Origin: Cyprinodon diabolis
Lineage: Eukaryota; Chordata; Actinopteri; Cyprinodontiformes; Cyprinodontidae
Reading direction: 5' to 3'
Length of the DNA: 64,000 nt
Assembly (NCBI GenBank): GCA_030533445.1
Contig: CM060078.1
Span: 24,491,091 to 24,555,090, forward strand
Shown: in pieces, positions 51,507-63,780 of the stretch
Position numbering within the stretch: position 1 is the stretch's first letter
Layout: each line of letters starts with the position of its first letter
The notes under the pieces: generated by a model
What the model was told of the DNA's origin: nothing
Database searches by the model: none
The model's input: the letters and a program-made list of their open reading frames with translations, nothing else
Translations under genes and position numbers: made by a program

Positions 51507-51565
51507 ACAAGGCAAGTTTATTCATATACTCCATTTCAGTGCCAAGATCATTCAAATTGCTCTAG
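51507..51565 (+). repeat. Fragment of a teleost repeat
   Basis: acaaggcaagtttattcata, ctccatttcagtgccaagat and attcaaattgctc resemble the end of a common teleost repeat. Only about 60 bp is preserved. Confidence 0.45.
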
Positions 51566-52130
51566 ATGAGGGAATAAAGAGAACTGCATTGCAGTGGCAT
51601 AATGGCAAGACAAATACTTGAAGAAAATAAAAGTGAGCAATAAAAAGAAGACGATTGTATTAAGAAGGAAAGTTGAGCGCTTAAATAATAAAAAATAAAA
51701 ATATCTTGGATTGTGTTTAAAAACAGAATGCCTGATAAATTGTTCCAGGTCTGAACCTTATAAGACTCAGACATTTCCTAAATATAGTTTATGTGTTTGC
51801 CAATGGTAATTTCAATGTATACAAGTTGTATTTGTGACATTTTAAGTTCATTTTTATCGAAGTCCCTTCTCGAGTCTATAGGGCAAAAGTCTGGGTTAGG
51901 TCTGTAGTCTTTTATTGTCGAGACTAAAGCAAGAGTCTCGAACCTCTGGTGTTAGTAGCCTTTATCTCTAACACTGATGATGAGTGATAGCAAATTAAAG
52001 TTGTATACACAAGATTTAAAGGACTCATTATCAAAGGCCCCAAATGACATGCATGCCTGTGGCGAGTGCTTTTAAACGTACTACAACTTACAAGTGCTGA
52101 AGCAGTACTTGTCAGGGAATATGCAACATA

Positions 52131-52834
52131 AGCCCCATTTACACTAACCTCTGAAAACCGATTCGTGCCGGGCTTGGATCAATTAACCGTGCCGAGCTGG
52201 GTTCCTTACGACCATTTACACACCATGCTAGCACAGTTCCTTGCCACCTAGTGGTGATCTACGGTATTACTGCTCTCTAGAGGTAAACAATCAAACCAAC
52301 ATTACAGAGCCTGTTACATTCAGGAAGTTATGTTTTGTTATCATTTTTATATTTCATTGTTTGCGGAGAGTCAGCTGAAGAAGGCAGCCTTTGGTGAATT
52401 TACTTGACAGAGTCGGATTTTGGGAAGTTGATACGACAAACAATAGTCTAATCAGAGCTTTCAGACGCAGGAAACAACAGACGTTGAGGCGCAACACACT
52501 GCTAAACAGAATCATCACTGGGAATCATTTGGCAAGGTAGTAAAGCTTGTATTTTTATAAATGTTAGAAGTTTGTCGGAGGTTTTTAGTTTATAACGGAG
52601 GCTCACTTTAAGGAGATGACACAGCCTACTCATGCACTGTTTGTTATCTGAGAACCGAGCCTGAACCGAACCGTGCCGAGCCTTACTGATGAACTGGTAC
52701 CATGTTAGCGCAGTTCCGTTGTGTCTGGAGTGGTCTGGTTCAATTGTGTGTGATATTTACATTCAACAGTTATCTCAGTTTTCGTGCTTGGCCCAATCTC
52801 GACACGGTTTCAAAAGGGTAATGTAAATGGGGCT
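52131..52834. mobile_element. MITE-A copy 2
   Basis: A 704-bp element starting agccccatttacactaacct and ending gggtaatgtaaatggggct. It shares with copy 1 the ends, the words acgaccatttacaca, gtattactgc, gttatctgagaaccgagcc and agttatctcagtt, and the overall order and orientation. It is more diverged internally and its ccgagct subterminal motifs are degraded. Flanking ATA on both sides may be a target duplication. It carries a CTCF-like motif at 52241-52254. Confidence 0.78.
52241..52254 (-). promoter_or_regulatory. CTCF-like motif inside MITE-A copy 2
   Basis: TTGCCACCTAGTGG; the complement CCACTAGGTGGCAA matches the CTCF core CCASNAGRKGGCAR at almost every position. The equivalent place in MITE-A copy 1 (around 7245-7256, cgcctcctagtgac) is a weaker match. 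Confidence 0.4.
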
Positions 52835-54574
52835 ATAGAAAAAACCAGTTTCCTATGGAATGATTAACTGAATTAGTTGCAGCCGAAAGTGAAAAAACAT
52901 CACTATTTGCAGAAAACGATTGTGTTACAATTACTTTGTTGTGTTTTGTTTAACTGAATACCAGAGTTGTTACAGTGTTTGCAAAAATGATATTCATTAT
53001 GCTGTTTACTTTGTTTTCATTCCATTCTTTTAGCCATTAAGGATCTCCACCAAATGCATCGTGCTTTAACTTTGTGTTTTGTTCCTAATCAGTCAGCCAG
53101 AAATTGTACACAGCTTCAATTTAATACAAGTAAAATAAATCAATGACATTGTACTTTTCTCCCTTGAGAAAAGTTTTTTTTTCTTCTTTCAAATTAGAAA
53201 GTTTGTTGTTGGTCTTCATTCAAGTTTAGTTTAAGTTAATTTTTAATTACATTTTTGATGGCAGTTTTTGTTATTTTTTATAATGTATCATCTTTTAGTT
53301 TTTATATGTTGACAGAAACTAGACACTTGTCTAGGTTCAGTAGAGATAAAGTGCTTCACTGCCTGTACCTCCACCAAGTAATCAAATGGGATTGTACTGC
53401 ATGATTGTGTCGTCCCACACAGTGCGCATACGCATCATCCCCAGGTTTACTCAAGGAGACTGTTAATTTGCATGTAAGCTTACACTTACATACATTGGAC
53501 ACAGTCATGCATTCAGGCCAACACATCACAGTCGAGGCTTTAATGAGCAACACTATTCGCTGCTTTATATCTCTGTGTGTCAGATACACAAACTATAAGA
53601 GCAGCAGTCACCGGTCTGTCACTCACAGCATTGGCTGTGTTTGCTTTGTTGATTGGAAAGTCGGCGCATACACCTCACTGCTGTTTTCTCAAACCATCCG
53701 TTTCTTATCTTGTAGAAGATTCATTGAAAGTAACTGCACTAATACACTAAAGCCAGCAAAATGTATGAAACACATGCAAATTGGGATTTGATTTGCTCAA
53801 GGTTATATTCACCATCCAAAAGCAGCAAAATGGTGGACAAAACCTTTGAATAAGAAAATACTGTCAGAAAGAAAGGACTGTGGCAGTGTAGTACAATGTT
53901 TTTATTTCGTTTTTTGTATGCATACAGAGAACATAAGAGCTGTTACCTGAGAACATGTAACAGCTCTCTTTTGTCCAATGCCATAGTAAGACTCAATGTC
54001 CTTGGATACTATTATTTCAGCGATGCCTTACCTTACTGTAACATACAGAGACATTTCACCACATAAACCAGGCTTAAACAGATGTTTTTATTACACTAAA
54101 GATTTCTTTTACACGATTTACATGGCTTTCATGGGCATTTATAGACCATAGCTGCACTATTGCTAAGGAATCAATGCAACCATCTCTCAGATATTTCAGG
54201 AATAGCAGAGTAACACCCTATGCAGTGCTGAGCTGTCCACATATAATAATGATTCACCCCCCACGTCATGAAGTCTACTTGAAACTCAATGTGAACTGAC
54301 AGCTTGAGCTACTTGTCAGATGAACTTAACCAATAATTATCTGACTTCCTTTATAACACTGATTGAGAATTGAAATGTGTTACTTAATTATGAAGAAATA
54401 GGATAAGATAAATGGATGAAGTCAGGATTAAAGATTGTTAAATATGGCACAAAAAGGAAGAAATTTGTTCTTTTTGTCTCTTATCATTCATACTTCAGGA
54501 GAAATTTGGCAGCCATTCTTATAATAGAATACAATAGATAGAATAGAAATCAACTTTTTTTCCCATTACATTTT

Positions 54575-54745
54575 TAAGTACAAAGCAACGAAATTCACTC
54601 TGCGTTTAACCCATCCCTTTGGGGAGCAGTGGGCAGCCATTGTGCGGCGCCCGATGAGCAGTGTGGGGGTTAAGGGTCTTGCTCACAGACCCAGAGTGCA
54701 GGCTGCGGGGATCGAACCTGTTACTTACAACCTTCTCAGAAGCGT
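54575..54745 (+). repeat. Short fish repeat (ggggagcagtgggctgcc type), copy 3
   Basis: Contains gcgtttaacccatccctttg, ggggagcagtgggcagccat, tgtgcggcgcccgatgagca, gggttaagggtcttgctcac and gatcgaacctgttacttac. Same orientation as copy 2. Confidence 0.62.
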
Positions 54746-56205
54746 ATTTTTCTAAATAAACCCTTAATAAAAAGTCCCATCCGCTGTAGTGTTATGTAAT
54801 ATTACTTGGTAGGCTTGCCACAAATTTTCGCAATTTTTTCACTGCCTGCCAGCCGATCCTCAAAACTCTCCATCATGTTACGACTACTTTATTCCACTGC
54901 ACCCAAAAGTAAAAGGAGAATACCTCAGACACCAAGCTGGTGGTGCTCCGGATTAAATCGTATCCGCTGCAGTCAGTAATTACTTTGAGAACGCTGCCAT
55001 TGGTCTTGGTCAGCTGGGTTTTATAAAGTCCAAGTTGACGCAGCCATATACAGGGACCTTTTATAGCACTCCATGCTTCCCTCTGTTGACAGGTTTTATG
55101 GAGATACTGATTTGATTTCCCAGCAGGACTTGGCACCTTCACACACCATCACAAATAGAACTACCAGCTTTAATGTCCATTATCTTATTATATAAGCAAA
55201 CTCGCCTTGCCCAAACTCCACAAAGTATCTATGTTTTTTTAACAAGGTGAAGATCTGTAAAATAACAAAGCAGATACATTGATAGCCGCTAGGAAATCCA
55301 AATGGACTTCTGAGGTCAAACCAGGTTCTGAGGGCATTTATAGTGCAGTGCTTGGACATGATTTTTGTATTAAATGTTTTAATCCTCTTCTGGAGTATTC
55401 AAATTGAAACAAATTTCCGAAATAATTTATTTTTATGGTATTCTAATTGAGAAGCACCTGTCTATTTAAATTAGCAATTAGGACAGAATGCCATATCATT
55501 GTAGGCTTTACTTACTATTTCTTCGGCCTTAGCCATAGATTCATATGTGACTGTGTGTATGTGTGGTGATTTGTACCGACTTGCACTCATGTGTGACCTT
55601 CGGAAGGACAGAAAGAATAAGTAGGGAGGTGGCTTTGACTGCGGCACATCGATCCTGGACCCCTGCATTCCTCTGCTCAACAGTCACTCCCTCACACACT
55701 CACACACACACTGAATACACATCCACACACGCCTCATTGGCCAAATAGACTTACATATGAGTGACGGGGCCAATTTCTCTCCTTTTCCCCCCTCTTGGTA
55801 ATTTATGGCCATTGATCTACTCTGCGCTAAATTTATATATATACTCATCGTGCTCTAAGGTTCTCTCACTTTCACACAAGCACAATCGGCTCTTTTGTGT
55901 CGCTTACAATGCCGTACAGTGACACATGCTCCTGCTGCCTCAGCACGAATTGTGCAAAGAAAGTATAGGAACACGCTGAAGGACTCAGTAAGGGTGAAGT
56001 TCAGTTTGGCTATGCACATGTGAAAATGAGCTGGAGTCATTAACACTATGGTATCCTATGAAATGCATATTAGAGTAAACTGCATTAAATATCAAAATCT
56101 TTTCTGGGGAACAAGTAGTCTTGAAGAGTTCCTTCTTAATGTTATTCATCCTCAGCTGTTTAAGTTAATTTAATTACCTGCCCCTTCCTGTTTGCTTATA
56201 CCCAG

Positions 56206-56350
56206 GTGCCTCTCCATCCCCAGCAGACAGCCAGGTGCTTGGTGACGGTGAACGCAGCCGGGAGCAGATTCTACTGACTCTGAGCGATTTGTCTCGGGGG
56301 TTCCAAGATATTGCTGACCGTTGTCTCTTGGTTTTACATCTGGAAGTCAG
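56206..56350 (+). CDS. exoc4: EXOC4 coding exon f
   Basis: 145-bp exon. Two bases complete the split Ser codon (A+GT), followed by 47 codons and two bases of a split Arg codon. The first ~20 residues ([17 protein letters not shown]) form a Ser/Pro/Asp/Gly-rich linker that differs from the mammalian one. The remainder, ending [12 protein letters not shown], is highly conserved (about residues 736-783). The acceptor is cttatacccag. Two further AG acceptors lie 18 and 21 bases downstream (after 56223 and 56226), both in frame. The donor is cag/gtagga. Confidence 0.96.
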
Positions 56351-57584
56351 GTAGGAATAGAGACTGAGGAATGTTCACCTTTATTATGGTATTTCTATAG
56401 TAGTTTCTTTCTTTCTTTTAGTTCCAGGTAAATTTTGAACTTTAATTTTGCATTTGAGTTCCTTTTGGAAAGGCTAAATCCAACCAGGGCCGTTGCATAG
56501 GCTGTACGAGCTGTGCAACTGCAGAGGGCCTTTAGTTGCTTAGGGGCCTCAACTGCAATTTTTTTTTCCTTTTTATTATAAATGCAGTTGTTATATGTTA
56601 TTGCATCTGTTTCTTTTCAGGACACAGAAATGTAAAAGAAACATAGGATAAATGTAGCTATTTATTTTATGTTTGCTATGTCATAACAACTACTTTAAAG
56701 AAAGAGGTGTGAAGCCAACATAAGAGAACACAGCTGGTTTCATAAATCTGGTTCTAGGATAGGAAAAAAACATAAAAAGAAGCGGGAATTCAATAAGTCA
56801 CCTCGATATTAATGAATTATCCCTATAAAGTGGTTCATCAGACTCTCATGAAAAGTTTCTGTGAAGTGTGCACAGTCTGGTGAGTCCGTCTCATATTTTA
56901 GAGGTACTTTGAAGTTAATAGGTTATGTATAGTTTTAATGAAATAAGAAAGAGTTCTAAGCTACTTTTGTAAGAGAGGTCAAGATGCAAAAATAAAGTGA
57001 CTGAGCTGAATAAAATATCAACAAGTTATAGCTGAGTAATTTATTAGTCTCTTGTTGAATTTTGCGCTGATCTCTAACATAATATCTGCAGTCATAGTTA
57101 ATTTTAGTTGTCAGTGGAAGCTGTTTTTAGATCACAGGTGTCCTGCTAAAAATTCTCTCCCTGCCATGCTCTCACTCCCTTTTAGGAGTAAATTCATACT
57201 TAAGATTTTTGGCATCTATATAAATTGTCACATGCACATAGAAGCAACAGAAAGTACAAGTATAAAGCAAAATACCAAAACGGCTACAGAGACGAAAGGA
57301 ATTTGATCATTTTGTCTTTAGCTTTTGCACCCCTCATTTCTAGATCATACAAGCCGACACTGTAGAGCTAGCCTCTACCGCGGAGAGGTAGGGGAGGGGC
57401 AGTGAGGTAGCAGCTGCTCACAACCTGAGCAATCTCTAAGATTTATGAGGAAAAACCTAAAACCACAGAAATCGAATGACGGAAAACTTTAAATCATGAA
57501 TTTTTTTCAATACTGGGGTAAATAGGGGAACCAGTAACCAGCCAGTACCTTTGTTAAAAAACTACAATAGAAGTAGAAAAAACA

Positions 57585-58394
57585 GCTTTATCAGACGATA
57601 TTGTCCCAAAATGTTGAAAATTTCTATAGAAAAAAATCCTTTCTTAAAATCTGTTACTTTTTTTTTAATCTTATGCAGGCCAGTTAGTTATACGCCAGCC
57701 TGAATACCTAAATTCGGCAAATCATATATATACGGTCATCTGTCAATCAAATATTTCGGTCATAGCATCTTGATTCATATGTCGCAGCCAATATACGCTA
57801 CATATAATGGTTGAATTAAGAATAATTTACTTTACCACTGAGTTCTGTCCCAGTGTTCACAGGGATGGACGTCTGTGTCTTCAGCAGGCGTAGAGCTAAC
57901 AGAACTGCCAGCGTTGCGAGGCAAGGGCTCAAACATGTACGGCTGTAAGCCTTCTACACCAAACCAAGCTTCTGCCGCCCTGGCGTCCTCTTCCACAACA
58001 TCTTCGTCCCCGCTTCCCTCCTCTAAATAAAAAATTTATGATGGGGGAGATTCATCCACAACCTCCGACACTAAACTCTCCTCCTCTTGCATGTTTCCGC
58101 TGTCCATAGCGTTCCTTGACAGTGTCGTTTCTAAGTCACCAATTTAGTGCTACTTGGGCCTAATATAATTTTCCATTGGGAACCTATTAGCATTAAGTTT
58201 ATTTCTGGTTAACAAGATGCTTCAGAGAAACCGGCCACAATCAAACTTGCTTGCGAAACCTTCTGCCATAACAATCCTGCCCTCTCGATAAACGACCAAC
58301 CGCATCCACTTTATTCACTATATGTAAAGTCGGGCACCACTCGAGAGAATTCGGAAATGCAACAGATGGAACGGCCGTTTCCCTACGACTTTAA
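57585..58394 (-). mobile_element. MITE-B copy 3, left end lost
   Basis: Shares order and orientation with copies 1 and 2 from ctttatcagacgatattgtc onward, and ends ccctacgactttaa. The left terminal repeat is not recognisable, so it is truncated or heavily mutated there. Its internal reading frame is the best preserved of the three. Confidence 0.72.
57832..58107 (-). pseudogene. Best-preserved MITE-B reading frame
   Basis: From ATG at 58107 the minus strand reads MDSGNMQEEESLVSEVVDES, then PPS and a TAA where copy 1 has a Tyr codon. After it the same frame continues open through an acidic run (EEGSGDEDVVEEDARAAEAW), FGVEGLQPYMFEPLPR, SSTPAEDTDV and HWDRTQW to a stop at 57832-57834. That makes about 91 codons with a single internal stop. 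The acidic N-terminus followed by a Tyr-Met-Phe-Glu-Pro motif recalls the leaders of some fish transposon-associated proteins, but no family is assigned with confidence. Confidence 0.5.
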
Positions 58395-58810
58395 GGTAAG
58401 CAGATTTGTGAAATAAAATCTTGGGACATTTCCAGGAAACTGCGACAATAATGGTTTCATTTATTTTTACATATTTATGAATATTTAAACACTAGAAAAT
58501 AAGTGTAAACCTCAGGAATGCCTCTCCACACTGTTAGTATTTGCCAGTATTAATGAAATGAATAAATCGATAGTATCATTAATACAAAGTAGAACTTTTC
58601 TTTTACTTTTTAACAACACTTTATTTACACAATTGAAACAATATCATTAATTATTGATGTAGAACAAATGTCAGTTAAAAATCACTATTAAGGTAAAAAC
58701 AAGTTTCATCTAAAAATTATTAAATGAGGAGCTTGTTGCATTTTAAATCCACATCATCTGACACAGTTCATAAAATTTTGTTAAAACCCGACAACTGAAT
58801 AAAATCCTCC

Positions 58811-59325
58811 ATGTTTATGTGTGGCTCTGTTGAAGTGAAACTCCAGCCTCATTTGTTGGGGGAAAGGGTCAGAGGTGGGATATCGGGGTCCAGGGTGGTT
58901 ACCAGGGCTCTCCAATTCTTTGGACACATCGAAGCTTTATTTAAATTTTTTTTAACCTGGGCACAAATCAAACATTTTTCACAAGTGTCAGCCCAATCCA
59001 AATCAAATGAATGACTAACACATTCACTACAACGCAGGGCAGCTTCCCATCAGTTGCATTTGGTTGCGACAAAGAACATCCGCTTCATCTTCTGTTTGAA
59101 AAGTGGTGCACTATTTTCCTCATCTTTACTTAAACAGCAGCGCAACAAGCTACCGTAGTATCTGTTTCTGAGCACAACATGCTCATGTGCTCTTTCTACA
59201 TGCAACATTCTCCCCATATTCAACATTAAAATCGGGGGCCAGTTTTCTGGGTACCAGTTTAGCCAGGGACAGGTGGTCAAAAACGTGGACTATCCCCAGA
59301 AATCAGGGACATCTGGTCACCTTTT
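58811..59325 (-). repeat. Unidentified interspersed repeat
   Basis: Contains ccagggacaggtggtcaaaa, gtggactatccccagaaatc and an edge agggacatctggtcacctt that looks like a transposon terminus familiar from fish genomes. A partial minus-strand frame (59050-59280) reads through the same body but is not recognisable as a protein. The superfamily could not be determined. Confidence 0.35.
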
Positions 59326-60237
59326 TTTAATGCCTGTTCCTGTCATCCTAAGATGATGGGAGCTTATTTTCAAAAGCTCAATTCAGACCTTGCCGATAAT
59401 AGAATGGATCAAGCATAAGTCAACCGTTCATGCACGGCTACGCATCCATGTCAAACAGCAGGGCCCCTCACCCTTCCTGCAGCAGCCCTGCCCCTAATAA
59501 CTTCAGTAAGATAAAAAAAAAAAAAAGATAAGATAAAAATGATCAACATCACGATTTGGAATTCAGTGCGATTTTCAATTTTTTTTTTTTTATATATCCC
59601 AAAGAATTATATGTACAGTATTCACAAACATGCAATACTCTCAATTGTTTGGCTGGATATCTGTTGACAAGTTGCAGAAAAACCAAAGGCTTATCAGCAG
59701 GCATCTAAAATTATTCTGACTAAATATTTTTCCCCAACCCAATCAGTTTGGTTGAGATTGTTGAAATTAATGAATATCCTGAGAAACAAACAGTTTAGAT
59801 TCTAACCAACAAATATTCAATTCTGTTTAAGGTCAAGTAATTAATTGGATCTTTGTGTTTTTAATATATTTATCAGTTTTTACAACGGTTTCATCACTGT
59901 GTCGAAGTTCAAAGCAGCTTTCAGTAAAATTTAGGCTGAAACTGAAGGATTTCGAGGCATTCCTGAAACATCCACTTTTTGCAATGCAAAATTAGCAGCT
60001 GCAATGAAACAGGTTAACAATGTCCCACCAAGTTAGTCAGAAATCCTGTCAAATATATAGCAAACATGTTTTATTTTTTAACCTTATCATTTACATTTTC
60101 TGTTCTAATACTTTTTATCTACATCACAAACAAAATATCGATCTCATTCTCTCTCCAACCCCTGACTACAATGATATTGATTATGTAGAGTATACCAAGT
60201 AGGTTGAGTTTAACTATAATCTGAAAATGATGAAAAA

Positions 60238-61283
60238 GATTTGTCGGCTGCACATCCATGATGCGAATCTCCCATTCCACCACATCCCAAAGATGCTCTA
60301 TTGGATTGAGATCTGGTGACTGTGGAGGCCATTTGAGTACAGTGAACTCATTGTCATGTTCAAGAAACCAGTCTGAGATGATTCCAGCTTTATGACATGG
60401 CGCATTATTCTACTGAAAGTAACCATCAGAAGTTGGGTACATTGTGGTCATAAAGGGATGGACATATTCAGCAACAATACTCAGGTAGGCTGTGGCGTTG
60501 CAACGATGCTCAATTGGTACCAAGGGGCCCAAAGAGTGCCAAGAAAATATTCCCCACACCATGACACCACCACCACCAGCCTGAACCGTTGATACAAGGC
60601 AGGATGGATCCATGCTTTCATGTTGTAGACGCCAAATCTGACCCTACCATTCGAATGTCGCAGCAGAAATCGAGACTCATCAGACGTTTTTCCAATCTTC
60701 TATTGTCCAATTTCGATGAGCTTGTGCAAATTGTAGCCTCAGTTTCCTGTTCTTAGCTGAAAGGAGTGGCACCCGGTGTGGTCTTCTGCTGCTGTAGCCC
60801 ATCTGCCTCAAAGTTCGACGTCCTGTGCGTTCAGTGATGCTCTTCTGCCCACCTTGGTTGTAACGGGTGGTTATTTGAGTCACTGTTGCCCTTCTATCAG
60901 CTCGAACCAATCTGGCCATTCTCCTCTGACCTCTGGCATCAACAAGGCATTTCCACCCACAGAACTGCCGCTCACTGGATGTTTTTTCTTTTTCGGACCA
61001 TTCTCTGTAAACTCTAGAGATGGTTGTGAGTGAAAATCCCAGTAGATCAGCAGTTTCTGAAATACTCAGACCAGCCCTTCTGGCACCAACAATCATGCCA
61101 CGTTCAAAGTCACTCAAATCACCTTTCTTCCCCATACTGATGCTCGGTTTAAACTGCAGGAGATTGTCTTGACCATGTCTACATGCCTAAATGCACTGAG
61201 CTGCCGCCATGTGATTGGCTGCTTAGAAATTAAGTGTTAACGAACAGTTGGACAGGTGTACCTAATAAAGTGGCCGGTGAGTG
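60238..61283 (-). mobile_element. Tc1-family transposon, truncated and mutated
   Basis: On the minus strand the element begins at a TA with cactcaccggccactttatt, followed by aggtacacctgtccaact, then a ~110-bp leader and a Tc1 transposase gene starting at 61135. Similarity stops at about 60238, just after the catalytic Glu region, so the transposase C-terminus and the right inverted repeat are absent. It belongs to a different Tc1 subfamily from the elements at 26337 and 32211. Confidence 0.9.
60240..61135 (-). pseudogene. Defective Tc1 transposase
   Basis: The first 151 codons (61135-60680) are open: MGKKGDLSDFERGMIVGARR, the helix-turn-helix ETADLLGFSLTTISRVYREW and the HRVPLLSAKN linker. 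A small deletion at the ...W.NV/SDES boundary causes a frameshift with stops, and a later compensating shift restores MDPSCLVSTVQAGGGGVMVW (60613 leftward). At 60410 a TAG replaces a Gln codon, and the next codon, normally the second catalytic Asp, is Asn (AAT, 60407-60409). The remainder, NAPCH through [15 protein letters not shown], keeps the catalytic Glu. It is inactive for at least three independent reasons. Confidence 0.9.
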
Positions 61284-63780
61284 TAGACTGTTTTACCAGT
61301 GTTATTTAAAAAAAAAAAAAAACATAACACTTCTGCATTGATGCAGTTCTGTTTTGTTACCTGTTCCCAGACAAAACTCAACAGCTCTTTGCTATCAAAT
61401 TCAATGTGGCAAAATAGTTTTTCGTCATAGAAATGCTCAAAACTGCATTGTCTTTAGTATGTGCTTTGAATGCCGACATCTAAGTTAATTTACCATATAC
61501 TTTTTCACTCCCCTCCAACCGATAATAGTCTTCCATCATGCTTCTCTTATTCCATCCCTCCCTGTAGTCCATTGTGTAGCTTATGCAATATTGTTGATGA
61601 TTTCAGTTGAAAAACCTCCCTGAGGCTGATGTCTAGCTATATGCTACACTCCATTGACTCTCCCCATCTAGCGAATTTCCCCTGATAGTGGTACCAGCTA
61701 GATGAAGCTATGAGGAGAAAAGAAAGAAACAAGAAAGGAGAGAAAGGAAGGAGGAGAGCAGAGAGAGGTAAAAGTGGTGATGGGGGTTAATGAAAGGATC
61801 TACTTTAGCTTAGTGGGAGAAATGATTGAATTGAGAGGGAGGGATGCGGGATAGAGGTATTCAATATTCAGTGTAGTTTTGGATTTTTGCCGTAAGGGGG
61901 AAAAGACATTCACCCATATCATTTTTATATTTTTACACCCCGGGCGCTGTGATTAAGGAATTGATAAAGTATTGATTTTGTAAGTCTAGACAGCTCTTTT
62001 ATGAGGCTAACTGTCCTCAGACAAAAATTGTTTAAATGGAGAATAGAAAAACATTTGAAAAAAAAAATTCTTTACAGAAACTGAGTGATCTAAACTTGAT
62101 TTTGGCAAGAAAGCTGCAGCTTGATCAGGTGTAGATCATGTGATCATTAACGGGAGGTATACCTCTGCTAGAAATTTGATGATTTATTGTTTTCTTTTCT
62201 AATTTGCAGCATATGTTATATGCAATATAAAGGGATCTTTTTGGGTGAATCTATGACAGAATTTAGCTTTCATCCAGTTTTCCTAAATTTCCTTTTTCCT
62301 GATCCAGATTTTATAATGAGCAGACACTGCATCTATAAGGCGTATACCTCTTTTTAATGTTTATACCTTTTGGGGATCGATATCTTAGGCTATGAATGTA
62401 AATAAAAGATTGAAAAGAGAAGACCGTACATAAAAACCTTATGTTAGAAAGTTTTTAATTTCCTTGTGTCTCTCCATTCAGCTGTTTAACTAGACTTTAT
62501 GAGTAGGAGGGGGTAAAGGATTTTAATAGGTATAAAGTATAATAAAAACTAGATTCAAAGAAAAACCAGTGACCGTGAAAGTTGATAATCAGTCAGCTTT
62601 TTGTAAGGTTTGCACAAACAAATTTTCAGTTTCTGTGCAAGATAATCTGCACAAATTTCAGAATTGTCCCTCTGACTCTGGGTGTGGTTTGAACATATGG
62701 CTAAAGCTGCCTGCTTGCTATGTGCACACCCCCTGTTTCCAAACGGGGCGAACCTGGCTGGTTTACTTTGGGATGCAGAGATTTTATGTTGTATTTTCCT
62801 CAAGTCTGATCTGTTTTGCTTTGCAGCTGTGTCTCTCTTGCTGTCAGACGCATGACATTGCTGCCAAATTGCTGCATAAATCTGACCAGAATAGAGCAGA
62901 AATCTACCCCGGTCAGAGATATGTAAGCACAGTTGCAGAAGAAAACGTGTGCAGTCTGACCATCCCCATGCATTTTCAAAGAGGTGAAAGGTGTTAATCT
63001 CACCCCATGTGTTAAAGCCTTTATGTCTTTTATTTTTTTTCAAAGCCCCAATATTTGATCTGCGGCGTTTTTTCAAGATCTGCCACAACATTTTCTCAAA
63101 TCTAGGGATAAATCAAACATTAGATGATCACATTTCTTTCTGGCTTTTGCTTTGCAGGGAATGTCGCTTGCAAATGTCCAATTAGAAATTAATTTAAGGC
63201 CACTTTCCCTTTATTTGAAGCTTCCTGACAGTATATGTTTACAGAGCTGAGATTTTAAAAGTTGAAAAGTACATCTGCCCAAAGGCTTTGAAATGTATGT
63301 TTTCCAGGTTTTGAGTTTATGTTGATATTAGAAGAAAATGTGTTTACATAACAGTATTGAAAGTTTGCTTTTTATTTACATGATGTAAAAGCTTTTCTTT
63401 CAACACCCCTAAGGAAAATGTTGCATATTCAGTGTGGCGCTCTCCAGCGCTCTGCCTGGTTTAATGATATCCAGCAGTGATGTAGCTGTAGTTGAATAAG
63501 TGGATTTATTCTGAATACTTATGAAACCGACAATGTTTTGTATAAATTATAGGCTTTAAAAGCAGGTAGACAGTTCATGTCCTAACTACTTAATACTGTG
63601 ATTTAAAAGACTAATATAATACCAGCAGGAGACTGAGTTGTTCTTGACGGAGAGATTTGTGTAAGGGTGGTATGAGGAATGGTGTGAATTTAATGACTAT
63701 TTCATTCAGTGGAAGGCTTTATAGTTAAATATGGTTCAACATCGGTCTGCATTTACTCTTCTCCCTCTGTTTCACTCCAG

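Larger units (their letters stand above)
56351..63780 (+). other. exoc4: EXOC4 intron f-g (7.4 kb)
   Basis: GT-AG intron (gtagga to actccag). It contains MITE-B copy 3 (57585-58394), an unidentified interspersed repeat (58811-59325), a defective Tc1 element on the minus strand (60238-61283) and a stretch open on both strands (62555-63091). Nothing was recognised in 56351-57580, 59330-60230, 61290-62550 and 63100-63780. Confidence 0.93.

Noticed and set aside
53405..53791. 128-codon + strand open frame
   Set aside because: Cys/Ser/His-rich with no motif, overlapped by an open minus frame; no sign of coding constraint.
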